A stretch of DNA of 64,000 bases from Eumeta japonica (Eukaryota; Arthropoda; Insecta; Lepidoptera; Psychidae), in NCBI GenBank assembly GCA_005406025.1, contig BGZK01001441.1, positions 62,001 through 126,000 of the forward strand. Direction: 5' to 3'. Below, in pieces: positions 27,101 to 35,388 of the stretch. The notes below the pieces were generated by a model that was not told the origin of the DNA, made no database searches, and saw nothing but the letters and a program-made list of their open reading frames with translations. The first letter of the stretch is position 1. Each line of letters starts with the position of its first letter. Position numbers and translations under genes: made by a program.

Positions 27101-30100
27101 TGATACCGTCACTACGACGAGGCGCAGTTATACTACAAAGAGTACTACATATAATTCAATATTACATATAGAGTCTACCCGTTAAGGAGTAACGACAACA
27201 AAACAATTGTCAGTCATGTGAATATCAAGATATTGTTGGCAAAGACTTTTTATAACTTTAATTTGGTAATATTAGCACTGAATAAAACTGTAAATAGCCT
27301 TTTCTGCGCCCTGTGCGAACTTCTATAACTGCGCCCTTGTTTTTTTAGATATTATAGGTGCCCTAGCTAGAACAATGCTATGTATAGGCCTGCTTTATTT
27401 CATTCAGGGTGATAAAATAAAGCACAAGGACCTTGGTGTTGGTGGACCAATTATCTAATATTTTGAAAGAAAAATCCATTTTTTTAGAAAACTAGAATTG
27501 ATCTGGGCAACAATCAGACGAGCTACTTAAGTGGATTTTCGTCTATTATACCACCCACTGTGTCTCACTCACTTTAGTGAGTTGAGTTTTAACTCAAACG
27601 CAAGTTCACTAGTGCAAATACGTTGTCCATCCTGATGCTTATGATTTAATTTTTGGGCCACTTTGGTCTTCATACTTCTATAATAAAATAACACCCTGCA
27701 AAGTTTCAGTCAACTCTTAATTAATTTAATTTTAAGCACTTGGTATGGTAGTTTTGAATAAGGTAAGTAGCATAATATAAATTGCGTTTAAGTATGACTT
27801 GGTGAAAAAACGTTTGGACTCGAGCACTAGGGGCGCAGCGGGAACCTATCACGAACAAACCGAAAAAAATAATAGTTCTGCCTGGTCTGGCCATTCTTGC
27901 GCCCCCCAGAGTCTGAACCCTGGCGGATGGGAGGGTAATTATGGTAATCGCCCCGAGAATGAAGATTTTTATTTATTGTTGTTTTCATTATTCGTATTAT
28001 TTAACGAGACTTTTTTCTTTACAGAGAATGAAAATAATACCAGAGAGCTGAAAAATGATGAAGAAAATATTATTGACTTTTCCGATGCTTTTAAAGAAAT
28101 TGACAGTGATGTGTCGGATGACGTTGAAGAAATGTATAGTGACGTATTGGATAATGAAAATTGTTTTTAATAAATATCGTACTTTACATTATAATAAATA
28201 AAACATCTTTTACCCATGATCTTTGCCTCCACGTAATGTCATTTTCATCATTGAGTTCACCTTAGGGCTTTGACTCCCACAGCACCTTTTCTCTCACCTG
28301 TCAAGGACTCGTGCTAACCAGAATCGGCTGTCATTGTACCCACTTTTACCTACTATCTAAATCGCATATTTAAACGTATATATTTTCGAGTCTACAGAAC
28401 AAAGTTTATTTTAACTCATATACTGCACACCTCTCTATGCACCTGTCAGGTATGTGCGCTCACTGTAATCGCCTGTCAATTTTTTATACTTTCTAATGCG
28501 CGAACCAAATCGTATTAAAATTTCAAGCTTACAGTTTTTTTTATTCTATGTCCCCTTTCAAGAATATAAGGGCTCATGACGCACAGGGCTGATGCCTGCC
28601 AGGTTGTCGTTCCTGTAGTTTGCACGCTATGACTTATCACTAAAAAAAATTCTAACCTTACAGGACCCCCCGTTACCCGGACAGGTCACGAGCTCTCAGT
28701 ATATAAAAACATTTGCATATTTTCGAAAATGATGTATTCGATAACATTTTGCGTCCGCCCTGAACGAAGGTAGCATCCTGACACGAAACATAACATCATG
28801 ATATTTTCGGTGACCTGATAGTTTATTGTATATCGTAAACACCCTTGAAAATGGGAGAAATCGACAGAAATTAAAAACCGCCACCGTGCACAAAATGCTC
28901 TCGATTGCCATACTTTCATATACGACTTAACTTAATATAACAACAGCACAAACTGTGAATACTACAACATGAACTTTTTAATTTAGCTGCATACTGTTAA
29001 ATCTCAAAAGGACCACTTGACGTTCCAAGTGTGTACGTTAATTTTGGAGGAAAAGACATAGCTACATTTGTCTCTTTTTGTCAAATACTATTGTGAACGT
29101 CAACAAACATATGTATGGATGACAAGTTCGAAAATTTTAGACGGGACATATGCTATCTTCACTCTGAGGCTTAAACTGACGCTATCGTACGGTGCGCCTT
29201 GCTCATTAGAACTAATGAATGGATTCCAAATATTATTTATTTGCACATTGTATGGGCCTGAACGGGTAAATACATAAATCTATTAGAGATGGGTCGATAA
29301 ATACCTACCAACATTTTGAAAAGTTGCCTTATTAATAAGAAACGTTAAGAATTATTTTGTTATACAGACATTTAAAAAAATCAATTTGGTGTTACAATAA
29401 TGGCATATAGAAACATATCTTGTGACAGATATCATCAACTGCATGAATGCCTTTCTAAAATATTTTTTAAATTTGTAATTTAAAATAGATTTTAATGTCC
29501 ATTCCCAAGCGTAAAGTTATCACTCTAGCCAAATTTAATTTTAATCAGTTGCTTGGTTCTTACATGAAACCTAAGTTACCAACAGATAGACCAAGTTTCG
29601 GAATAAATCTAGCACAGATTTTAATAACTTTGACTCAATTTCGAAGTTGACGAAAAAAATATGCAGGGCACCTTTATAACTCCCCGCTAAGAAAACAATA
29701 TTATCATAACGAAAACTTTAATTGCAGTTCCATTTTCTAAAACTTAAATTTTATTAAATGTCAACGTTTTAAGATTCTAGGAGGCTATTTACACTATTTT
29801 CAAATTGTTGGCAAAATCTGTATGCGCATGCGTGCGTGTGTTCACGCGTACAATTTTTTTTATATTTTATGAACAGACGGCCAGGTTGAAATTGACATTG
29901 AGGCTGTGGTGGATCTAGTAGTAGGTTGAGGAGACTGGAGCCTAGGGTGGCATTTGGGGCCAAAATTTTTTTCACGTTTAGCAAAAATTGAAGAGATTCA
30001 TATATACCTAAATGTTATTAGATCCATATAAACAATTAAACATGTGACATGTTTCACCACTTAGTTAATTTTTTGTACAATTTGCGCAGTCGCGTTTGGA

Positions 30101-32059
30101 ACGCGAGAAGAGCGCAAAAAGAAATTGTAAAACTTTTAATTTAAGTTTATTCTCATCATGAGCTGTATTACCAAATAATTACATATATTTTTTTAAGCTG
30201 TATGCACAAAAATATTTAGCTCCATTTAGGAGCGTCCATAAACTACGTAGCTCGACCAAGGGGAGGATAAGCTTAAGGCTACGCTGAGGCACGTAATAGG
30301 GGAGGGAGTCGAGAGCAAAGCTACGTGGTTTTCTTCAGATGAAAATTTTGTTGAATAAGATAATTTGGTGACCCCCACCCCGATGTTAATTTAACAAGAG
30401 GAATCAAATAATTAAATACATTATTTGAAAAAAAAACTGTTAATAAATTAATTTATTATTAATTATTTTATTTTATAAATAAATTAATGTATCGTGAAAA
30501 CCACGTTCCATTGGGTTGGGGGTCATCATAGAAAAGGCTACGTGAGGCCACATGGGGGGAGGGAGGAGTCCTAGAGAGACTAAAATATGACCACGTGGTT
30601 TATGGACGTTCCCTTATCGAATGCATATTATTGTTTAAGTACTGTCAAGGCATATCTTACCCTGTCATATTAGTTGTACACGATTATGCTCTTATTAGTT
30701 CAGAAATATATCCAAAAAAATATTTCTTGTGCTACCTTAACTAAATTGTTGAATTGTAAAAATAATCTAGGAATTTATACATTGATCCCCCTGTTCACAA
30801 TCATACTAATTTCGGCAAAAAGGTGGTGTAATTGGGATGACAGCGCACAAATCGTAATTACAGTTTTATTATTAAAAAAATATATATAATTAACATGATT
30901 GTGAACTAAGATATCGAATAGCAGAGGTCGGTAGGGGCGACAAAATTTGGATAGTCTACCGGTGGCAAATGCGTAAATCCGTTACTGTATTGAAGGAGTA
31001 ACAGAAAACAAGACGTAACAAAAAACAGGATCGAAATCCGCGAGCGTAACTGCGATGGAGATCGAGAGCAAAACCGACAGAAATAATAGACGAAGAAATG
31101 CATCATTTTCCATGCGAGCGCACGCTAGTTAAATGCAATCAATATTCTCTTACTTGCGAAATAAAGCAACGTCTGATCCACAATTACCCATGTATTATCT
31201 TTCTATCAATTTTGCTATTAAATACTTCGATCAGAATTAATATCTCCGGTGAAGTTTGCTGGGATTAAGTTATTTATCTGCTGGTAAGATTATATCACAT
31301 CATGTCAAATTATAACTTAAATTTCAGAAATTTTATGCACCTTCTAATCAAAGGAAACAACCTTCGTGAGTGTATAAAAAAGGTTATAAATAAATAGGTA
31401 GTTCTACTGCTTGTGCTCTTTATTATGCATTTCCATAAGGGGACGTCCATGCATTAGATGAGCTCAAATTGGAGGGAGGGTGGGGTCTCGTAACATCTCA
31501 TCAAATCTGATTTAAACTGAGGGGGCATTAATAGAAAACTCGTGTACCCTTTTAAAAAATATACGTTATTATATAGATAATAAGAAACATATTATTTTTT
31601 TCTTTTTTATTAATTATTTTAATTAGAACAGAGTAGTATTGCTATTGTGTATAGACGTTAAAGTTTTACTAAATTTAAATAAATTCATTTTATAATTTTT
31701 CAGAATTATAAAAATAAATTTAGTTTTTTAACAACTCTTCAACATCTCACGGGAGGGACGGGAATCTCATCAAGTTTCCCTAAGAAGATGGAGGGGTTCA
31801 AATTTAAAAAACAATCCACGTAATTAATGGATGTTCCCTAAAATATTAAAAAAAAGACAAATATATGTATAATAAGGTGATGTTTAATATCAATTAAAAA
31901 TAAACACGGTATTACCCACAAACGACATTTATGCCTAATACGTTGGTTTACGTGTGTATTTGCAAACATTAATATACTGTACGTTCTGTTACATGTAAAT
32001 TTTGGTTAAGTGAATTTATATTGTGAAATCCAAGTTAAAAACTTACCGTTCATTGTCAT
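3184..32059 (-). CDS. mARC: Mitochondrial amidoxime-reducing component, copy a (MOSC-domain molybdoenzyme), 8 exons
   Basis: mARC enzymes sit in the outer mitochondrial membrane and reduce N-hydroxylated compounds, taking electrons from cytochrome b5 and its reductase. Coding exons in transcript order: 32047-32059, 22983-23208, 22751-22895, 20505-20599, 11410-11521, 9602-9807, 6234-6308 and 3184-3316. All junctions have GT/AG ends and consistent phase, giving 334 aa, close to the vertebrate length (335-337). Seen in the protein: an N-terminal hydrophobic anchor (about residues 9-28) followed by basic QKRK; YPIKSC at 52-57; the RDR and TARQ motifs of the MOSC N-terminal barrel; NFRPN at 230-234; and RCVLTTIDPE, whose Cys267 matches the molybdenum ligand of the family. 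No break is seen. Introns total about 27.9 kb and are full of transposons. The open frame at exon 2 begins only with GTG, so the real start is the upstream 13-nt exon. Confidence 0.92.
3330..5040. other. mARC-a intron 7, 3' part: no recognised element
   Basis: AT-rich intronic DNA. A worn GC-richer stretch near 4,190-4,270 and one near 4,500-4,550 look like old repeat remnants, but I could not place them in a family. Confidence 0.4.
5045..5239. repeat. Long near-perfect inverted repeat
   Basis: The left arm starts TTCATTGCATGTCCTGC at 5045 and runs through a block ending GTATGGCTGTATG (about 5116). The right arm starts CATACAGCCATAC (about 5142) and ends GCAGGACATGCAATGAA at 5239, with about 30 extra bases in the right arm near 5200-5220. 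A further copy of TTTAGGGCATACAGCC follows at about 5251. It looks like part of a dispersed repeat that was inverted on itself. Confidence 0.7.
5490..5650. mobile_element. GC-rich dispersed-repeat fragment
   Basis: A sharp island of high GC (GGGGCGCCCATCGGCCGC, CCGCCTACACCGCGCCCGCC) inside AT-rich intron, with an open minus-strand frame but no domain I recognise. Base composition and abrupt edges suggest an inserted repeat. Its class is not determined. Confidence 0.35.
5740..6190 (-). mobile_element. Decayed non-LTR retrotransposon (RTE-type reverse transcriptase) 3' fragment
   Basis: Reads on the minus strand. It is homologous to 46,750-47,110, which still shows the usual C-terminal context of insect RTE-like polymerases (RWTDDLVRFTDHRW). 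Both lie in intron 7 of their mARC copy, so the fragment is older than the duplication. This copy is interrupted by about 150 bp of unrelated sequence near 5,815-5,965. Confidence 0.55.
6310..7220. other. mARC-a intron 6, 3' part: no recognised element
   Basis: AT-rich sequence that aligns with 47,600-48,480 of the duplicate unit. No gene or mobile element was recognised. Confidence 0.4.
7225..7920 (+). mobile_element. Retrotransposon-like dispersed repeat with a typical lepidopteran tail
   Basis: The 3' part contains ATCCCATGGTATCCCATCA, GGCGACAATGGGACCACC, ATCGGTTCACAATT and AACACCTCCTTTTTTTCTAA, a tail found in many lepidopteran repeats (from memory of such sequences). The duplicate unit passes directly between the flanks near 48,490-48,510, so the roughly 700-bp insert belongs to copy a only. 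The small open frame at 7,325-7,552 has no recognised domain. Confidence 0.5.
8188..9045 (+). mobile_element. Dispersed repeat, TACTAGCTGTCCCGC head and AACAGACAGAC tail
   Basis: Starts with TACTAGCTGTCCCGCCCGC, has a second head-like piece (GGGGCTTCGCCCGCATGG) near 8,407, and ends with AAAATCCGTTCGTAG and AACAGACAGACAAAAA, so it may be two nested members. The same type lies at 50,252-50,560, with a tail only at 46,535-46,615. The duplicate unit has an empty site near 48,745. Confidence 0.55.
9050..9600. other. mARC-a intron 6 next to exon 6
   Basis: Mostly AT-rich, with a short GC-rich piece at about 9,297-9,360 (GACGCGGGGTGCCGCACCGC) that looks like a repeat remnant. Nothing else was recognised. 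Confidence 0.35.
10357..10583. mobile_element. Possible MITE with inverted ends
   Basis: GATTGCTTAAAAGTAAAC at the left is answered by GTTTACTTTTAAGCAGTC at the right, with weaker pairing inside (ACAAGATGATGTAAAAA against TTTTTACATCTTTTTGT). The open frame at 10,358-10,651 lies inside and is AT-rich and unrecognised. Target-site duplications were not resolved. The rest of 9,810-11,400 shows nothing recognisable. Confidence 0.45.
11525..13030. other. mARC-a intron 4, segment before the hAT MITE
   Basis: AT-rich intron partly alignable to the duplicate (for example 12,880-13,030 with 52,950-53,080). It contains one hairpin (12,898-12,938) and no recognised gene. Confidence 0.4.
12898..12938. 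repeat. Perfect 19-bp-arm hairpin, new in copy a
   Basis: The left arm is 12,898-12,916 and the right arm 12,920-12,938, exact reverse complements around AGG. The homologous stretch in copy b (about 52,965-53,000) lacks roughly 8-9 bases of the left arm and does not pair well. Confidence 0.8.
13036..13190. mobile_element. hAT-type MITE, 155 bp
   Basis: The ends are CAGTCCTGGATTT and AAATCCGTCACTG (imperfect inverted repeats), flanked by an exact 8-bp direct repeat CGACATAC at 13,028-13,035 and 13,191-13,198, as hAT elements leave. The inside is GC-rich (GGCCTAGGGGCGGCA). The duplicate unit keeps the unoccupied site near 53,085 (TGCAAACGTATATGCTTG). Confidence 0.85.
14031..14427. mobile_element. 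PIF/Harbinger-type MITE, member 1
   Basis: The ends are GGGAACGTCCATAAACCACG and TAGTTTATGGACGCTCCC, flanked by TAA direct repeats (14,028-14,030 and 14,428-14,430), the 3-bp target typical of PIF/Harbinger. The same family lies at 30,239-30,613 in the opposite orientation. The corresponding site near 53,780 in the duplicate unit appears empty. Confidence 0.8.
14701..15678. mobile_element. Tc1/mariner-like nonautonomous element, second copy
   Basis: Begins CCGGGTGTCAATTAAGTCCC and ends GGGACTTAATTGTTACCCGG between TA dinucleotides (14,699-14,700 and 15,679-15,680). The arms are about 220 bp and homologous to those at 800-1979. The small open frames inside (15,313-15,667) run through the inverted repeats and are not genes. 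An empty site is visible near 53,985 in the duplicate. Confidence 0.8.
15681..16810. other. mARC-a intron 4: no recognised gene
   Basis: AT-rich. It holds a short hairpin at about 16,592-16,620 (GTTTGATGATTA, TTT, then AATCATCAAAC) and nothing else I can identify. Confidence 0.35.
16815..17830. repeat. Degenerate tandem repeat, unit about 107 bp, about 10 units
   Basis: The core GTTCCGTGAGAATTACTGAG recurs with changes at about 16,830, 16,948, 17,048, 17,150, 17,253, 17,352, 17,464, 17,570, 17,674 and 17,796. Each is followed by variants of TATAATTTAAACGATTTCAA, and the units in the middle of the array also by GATATTCGATACATTTTTA. The units are well diverged, so the array is old. It lies in intron 4 of mARC-a, and no counterpart was seen in mARC-b. 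Confidence 0.75.
18993..19084. repeat. Two adjacent hairpins
   Basis: First: TGCATATAAACATT pairs with AATGTTTATGTGCA (about 18,995-19,024). Second: TATGTAATTGGATAT pairs exactly with ATATCCAATTACATA around a short spacer (about 19,047-19,083). They lie about 22 bp apart. The remainder of 17,830-20,050 is AT-rich with nothing recognised. Confidence 0.6.
20056..20475. mobile_element. MITE-like element with about 100-bp inverted ends and an extra hairpin
   Basis: The left arm (about 20,056-20,158; GAAAGATAACACTG, ACAATAGTCGTTAGCAAAAC) is the reverse complement of the right arm (about 20,325-20,420; GTTTTGCTAACGACTATTGT, CAGTGTTATCTTTC). A further hairpin (20,419-20,473; GATAACCATAG pairs with CTATGGTTATC) abuts the right arm, 32 bp from exon 4 of mARC-a. 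The class is unknown. Confidence 0.65.
20865..21296. mobile_element. PIF/Harbinger-type MITE, second family, copy 1
   Basis: The ends are GGGGACATATCC...ACGTGACC and GGTCACGTAATATGGGTATG...TTCCT, with TAA on both sides (20,862-20,864 and 21,297-21,299). It is about 70-80% like the element at 21,499-21,975 by eye. Confidence 0.7.
21499..21975. mobile_element. PIF/Harbinger-type MITE, second family, copy 2
   Basis: Begins GGGAACATACCCATACTACG and ends GTAGTATGGATATGTTCCC, flanked by TAA (21,496-21,498 and 21,976-21,978). It lies only 200 bp from its relative, in the same orientation. Confidence 0.75.
22414..22708 (+). mobile_element. tRNA-derived SINE, full-length type
   Basis: An A-box-like GTGGCTAAGTGGTTGAGAG and B-box GGTTCGATCC form a tRNA-like head. 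The tail contains GAGAGGGGGTGCCCCGGCAG and GGGGTGATAAAA. The SINE at 57,171 sits at the same place in mARC-b with similar flanks, so the insertion is older than the duplication. This copy has about 98 bp (22,517-22,615) that the other lacks. It ends about 45 bp from the exon 3 donor. Confidence 0.8.
23515..26480 (+). mobile_element. Broken non-LTR retrotransposon (RTE-like polymerase C-terminus), split by a foldback element
   Basis: Left part 23,515-23,721 reads KVTVFDRSESTTEYDI and YLGSLFTND; right part 26,092-about 26,480 reads ARLAIHNGVLMRTLMY, ESWVWQKKSKSRI and VSLKDRRKNSDVREWCDLKE. This is the well-known C-terminal region of insect reverse transcriptases of this kind. Frameshifts and stops make it non-functional. 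It is absent from the duplicate unit. The open frame at 26,048-26,608 mixes foldback-end and polymerase sequence and is not a gene. Confidence 0.75.
23722..26091. mobile_element. 2.37-kb foldback transposon with arms of about 0.94 kb
   Basis: The left arm, about 23,722-24,665, and right arm, about 25,165-26,091, are close reverse complements. The termini are TAGTCTGGTCGAGAAGTGAG and CTCACTTCTCGACCAGACTA. The middle 500 bp is very AT-rich and has no transposase. CAT flanks both sides (23,719-23,721 and 26,092-26,094). Removing the element plus one CAT restores the polymerase reading frame of the host retrotransposon. Confidence 0.8.
26610..27790. other. mARC-a intron 1 segment, partly conserved in copy b
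   Basis: About 27,000-27,180 aligns with 59,330-59,520 (shared TACAAAGAGTACTACATATA and GTCTACCCG). The rest is AT-rich. No gene was recognised. Confidence 0.4.
27799..28170 (+). CDS. Unrecognised open frame, possible terminal exon of an inserted gene
   Basis: I do not recognise this 123-codon frame. Its first half is Gly/Ser/Asn-rich (GHSCAPQSLNPGGWEGNYGN). A hydrophobic stretch encoded by 27,960-28,020 looks like intron: it ends in a good acceptor, TTTTTTCTTTACAG at 28,009-28,022. After that the frame is strongly acidic (IDSDVSDDVEEMYSDVL), ends in TAA, and is followed at once by several AATAAA motifs (28,168 onward). That is what a last exon with its poly(A) signal looks like. It lies inside intron 1 of mARC-a on the opposite strand and has no counterpart in mARC-b. 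It may be a transposon gene remnant, and a chance frame cannot be excluded. Confidence 0.25.
   Translation: MVKKRLDSSTRGAAGTYHEQTEKNNSSAWSGHSCAPQSLNPGGWEGNYGNRPENEDFYLLLFSLFVLFNETFFFTENENNTRELKNDEENIIDFSDAFKEIDSDVSDDVEEMYSDVLDNENCF
28200..30235. other. mARC-a intron 1 segment
   Basis: 28,200-28,700 has GC-richer unrecognised sequence not seen in copy b. 29,440-29,720 aligns with 60,540-60,790. 29,900-30,000 contains a short insert (CCTAGGGTGGCATTTGGGGC) of unknown class. No gene was recognised. Confidence 0.35.
30239..30613. mobile_element. PIF/Harbinger-type MITE, member 2 (inverted relative of 14,031-14,427)
   Basis: Begins GGAGCGTCCATAAACTACG and ends GTGGTTTATGGACGTTCCC, flanked by TTA at 30,236-30,238 and 30,614-30,616. 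It is close to the reverse complement of the element at 14,031-14,427. Confidence 0.8.
31439..31838. mobile_element. PIF/Harbinger-type MITE, third family
   Basis: The ends are GGGGACGTCCATGCATTA and TAATGGATGTTCCC, with TAA on both sides (31,436-31,438 and 31,839-31,841). The inside differs from the other families. Confidence 0.7.
32047..32059 (-). CDS. mARC: mARC-a exon 1: 13-nt coding part (MTMN + 1 nt)
   Basis: On the minus strand this reads ATGACAATGAACG followed by the donor GTAAGT. Its phase (1) fits exon 2, which starts CT-CCA-GCT after the acceptor GTCGCAG, giving MTMN-A-PAPVV. Exon 2 itself has no in-frame ATG before an upstream stop, so an upstream start exon is required. The same exon is found 5' of mARC-b (61460-61472), with one synonymous change. 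Confidence 0.85.
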
Positions 32060-32345
32060 TTCAGACACCTTTTAAAAATATGCTGTTATATCAATAATTT
32101 ATTAATATTAATAACTTGTTCGGAAAAACTAATGCACTTTCTAAATCGAAACAACGAAATGTTAGTAAATAACACGATTAGCGCCACGCCTAGAACACGT
32201 CTGCGACGAAGCGACGAATTAATGTACTGAGCGTGAACTAAGCTTTCGTTCGATAGCGAAGAGACGAATGTGTTATGTAATATTTATAAATACAACTACA
32301 TATTTGCTTAGGCCACACCAATGTATCGACATAGGTATACCATAT
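32060..32345 (-). promoter_or_regulatory. mARC-a promoter/5'UTR region, strongly conserved in the duplicate
   Basis: About 245 bp (32,101-32,345) matches 61,510-61,755 with roughly nine substitutions and one 5-bp gap, much closer than the surrounding intron and intergenic DNA. It lies directly upstream of the start codon on the minus strand, so it should hold the 5'UTR and core promoter. No TATA box was identified with confidence. Confidence 0.6.
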
Positions 32346-33014
32346 TAGAAAATTGTATTATAAGTGAATTTTATTATTGCCTGCATTATAGATAATAAAA
32401 AACATATCTTATTTTATATATACAAAGTGACGGGAGGACCTATAGAAAGTTATATATATAGAAGTATATAGAAAATAGAGGAGGTCGTTTGGAACTCATT
32501 GAAACTAATATGATATTAGGCAAAATGTTACCCTTTTCAAAGTATCGGCCAATTAGATGTTTTTACGATTTTGCTATTTTCCCTCAATGAAATTGATATG
32601 AATAGTTATTGCAGATATTTGACTATTAATCGTTTGTGTTTTCCTAATCTGTAATGTATATCTTATTTAAGATAACATAATAAAACAATCTCATCCTTGC
32701 AGTTTACTTCTTATCTGGCAACAAAATTTCTAAAAGTATTTTTTTTCGTTACAAACTTTTAGCTTTGATGTTTTTTTTCTAAACGGTCACTGTATTTGTT
32801 AGGTGATAATTGGTCCAAATTATTTTAAAAATTTCTTCACACTGTCCTCTTTTAATTAGTAGTAATTAGAGTATATATTGTTTTCATATTAAAAACATTA
32901 GTGATACTTTGACTTAAGGTAATTTTATTGAGAAATAAACCTCTTTCGTACATTCGTAGTTCAATCGTTCGTCACAGTCAGTAAATTCCTTGTTGTTTGC
33001 ATACATTGTGTTTA
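32346..33014. other. Start of the spacer between the two mARC units
   Basis: Homology to the right-hand unit fades at about 32,380. AT-rich sequence; no gene was recognised. Confidence 0.4.
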
Positions 33015-33050
33015 CCGTAAGTTCCGTGCATTGAAGCACGGAACTTACGG
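33015..33050. repeat. Perfect 15-bp-arm hairpin
   Basis: CCGTAAGTTCCGTGC (33,015-33,029), loop ATTGAA, then the exact reverse complement (33,036-33,050). It lies just before the 14-bp minisatellite. Confidence 0.8.
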
Positions 33051-33067
33051 AATGTTCAACGGTCAAC

Positions 33068-33483
33068 GTTAAACAATCAATGATTAATGTTCAATGTTCA
33101 TTGTTCAATGTTCATTGTTCAATGTTCATTGTTCAATGTTCATTGTTCAATGTTCATTGTTCAATGTTCATTGTTCAATGTTCATTGTTCATTGTTCAAT
33201 GTTCATTGTTCAATGTTCATTGTTCAATGTTCATTGTTCAATGTTCATTGTTCAATGTTCATTGTTCAATGTTCATTGTTCAATGTTCATTGTTCAATGT
33301 TCATTGTTCAATGTTCATTGTTCAATATTCAATGTTCATTGTTCATTGTTCAATGTCCATTGTTCAATGTTCATTGTTCAATGTTCATTGTTCAATGTTC
33401 ATTGTTCATTGTTCAATGTTCATTGTTCAATGTTCATTGTTCAATGTTCATTGTTCATTGTTCAATGTTCATTGTTCAATGTA
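33068..33483. repeat. Minisatellite, 14-bp unit TTCAATGTTCATTG, about 28 units
   Basis: Two related heptamers (TTCAATG, TTCATTG) mostly alternate, with occasional repeats of one type. The unit has no stop in any of the three plus-strand frames, which creates three overlapping open frames of 130-144 codons. These are a by-product of the repeat. Confidence 0.95.
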
Positions 33484-33765
33484 TAATCTTTTAAGCTCAA
33501 AGTTCAAAGTATAATGTCATCTATTTACTGGTATTAAAACTAGTCAAATAAAACAGCGTAACCAGAGATCTTACTTCAACTTTTTATTCATAAAATACGA
33601 TTAACCTTTTCCCCCGACTTAACATTTTTTATGTAGCTGACACCTATTATAAATTTAATACTTATTATGTTTTAAAAATAATCAAACGAATGAATGAAGA
33701 AATGGATAATTATTAATTTTTTCATAACATCTTGTAACAATATATGATTATAAGTTTAACTTCTC

Positions 33766-35388
33766 GAAGGTCTCGTCTAGTCGGTGGGAGGTGAGATACT
33801 TAACGATACCCGGCTAGTCAGTGGAGGTGCGTTACTTACTGAGACCCGGCTAGTCAGTGGAGGTGAGTTACTTAACGAGACCCGGCTAGTCAGTGGGAGG
33901 TGCGTTCTTATTGAGACCCGGCTGGTCAGTGGTAGGTGAGTTACTTTACAAAACCTGACTAGTCAGTGGAGGTGACTTACTTAACGAGACCCGGCTAGTC
34001 AGTGGGAGGTGAGTTACTTTACGAGACTTGGCTAATCAGTGGAGGTGAGTTACTTTACGATACTTGGCTAGTCAGTGGAGGTGAGTTACTTTACGAGACT
34101 TGGCTAGTCAGTGGAGGTGAGTTACTTAACGAGACCCGGCTAGTCAGTGGGAGGTGCGTTCTTATTGAGACCTGGCTAGTTAGTGGAGGTGAGTTACTTA
34201 ACGAGACCCGGCTAGTCAGTGGAAGGTGCGTTACTTAGTGAGACCCGGCTAGTCAGTGGTAGGTGAGTTACATTACGAAACCTGACTAGTCAGTGGAGGT
34301 GAGTTACTTAACGAGACCCGGCTGGTCAGTGGGAGTGAGTTACTTTGCAGAGACCTGGCTAGTCAGTGGAGGTGAGTTACTTAGCAGAGACCCGGCTAGT
34401 CAGTGGGAGGTGCGTTCTTGTGAGACCCGGCTGGTTAGTGGAGGTGAGATACTTAACGAGACCCGGCTAGTCAGTGGAGGTGCGTTCTTGTGAGACCCGG
34501 CTGGTTGGTGGAGGTGAGTTACTTAATGAGACCCAGCTAGTCAGTGGGAGGTGCGTTCTTGTGAGACCCGGCTAGTTGGTGGAGGTGAGTTGCTTAACGA
34601 GACCCGGCTAGTCAGTGGAGGTGCGTTCTTGTTGAGACCCGGCTAGATTGGTGCAGGTGAGTTACTTAGCAGAGACCCGGCTAGTCAGTGGAGGTGAGTT
34701 AACTTGACCCGGCTGGTCAGTGGGAGGTGCGTTACTTATTGAGACCCGGCTGGTCAGTGGTAGGTGAGTTCCTTTACGAAACCTGGCTGGTCAGTGGAGG
34801 TGAGTTACTTAACGAGACCCGGCTAGTCAGTGGGAGGTGAGTTACTTTACGAGACCTGGCTAGTCAGTGGAGGTGAGTTACTTAACGAGACCCGGCTAGT
34901 CAGCGGGAGGTGCGTTCTTATTGAGACCCGGCTAGTTAGTGGAGGTGAGTTACTTAACGAGACCCGGCTAGTCAATGGGAGGTGCGTTCTTATTGAGACC
35001 CGGCTAGTTAGTGGAGGTGAGTTACTTTACGAGACCTGACTAGTCAGTGGAGGTGAGTTACTTAACGAGACCCGGCTAGTCAGTGGGAAGTGAGTTACTT
35101 TACGAGACCTGGCTAGTCAGTGGAGGTGAGTTACTTAACGAGAACCGGCTAGTCAGTGGGAGGTGCGTTCTTATTGAGACCCGGCTAGTTAGTGGAGGTG
35201 AGATACTTAACGACACCCGGCTAGTCAGTGGGAGGTGCGTTCTTATTGAGACCCGGCTAGTTAGTGGAGGTGAGTTACTTAACGAGACCCGGCTAGTCAG
35301 TGGGAGGTGCGTTCTTATTGAGACCCGCTGGTTAGTGGAGGTGAGTTACTTAACAGACCCGGCTAGTCAGTGGAGGTGCGTTCTTATT
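33766..35388. repeat. 36-37-bp minisatellite, left block
   Basis: The unit is of the form GGCTAGTCAGTGGAGGTGAG followed by TTACTTAACGAGACCC, with variants GGGAGGTGCGTTCTTATTGA and TTACTTTACGAGACCT. About 45 units. Most type-A units contain AGGTGAGT. Open frames across it (12-residue periods such as GGELLNETRLVS) exist because 36 is a multiple of 3; 37-bp units break them. Confidence 0.95.

Noticed and set aside
33080..33514. Three overlapping open frames of 130-144 codons
   Set aside because: They are translations of the 14-bp minisatellite and exist only because the unit lacks stops.
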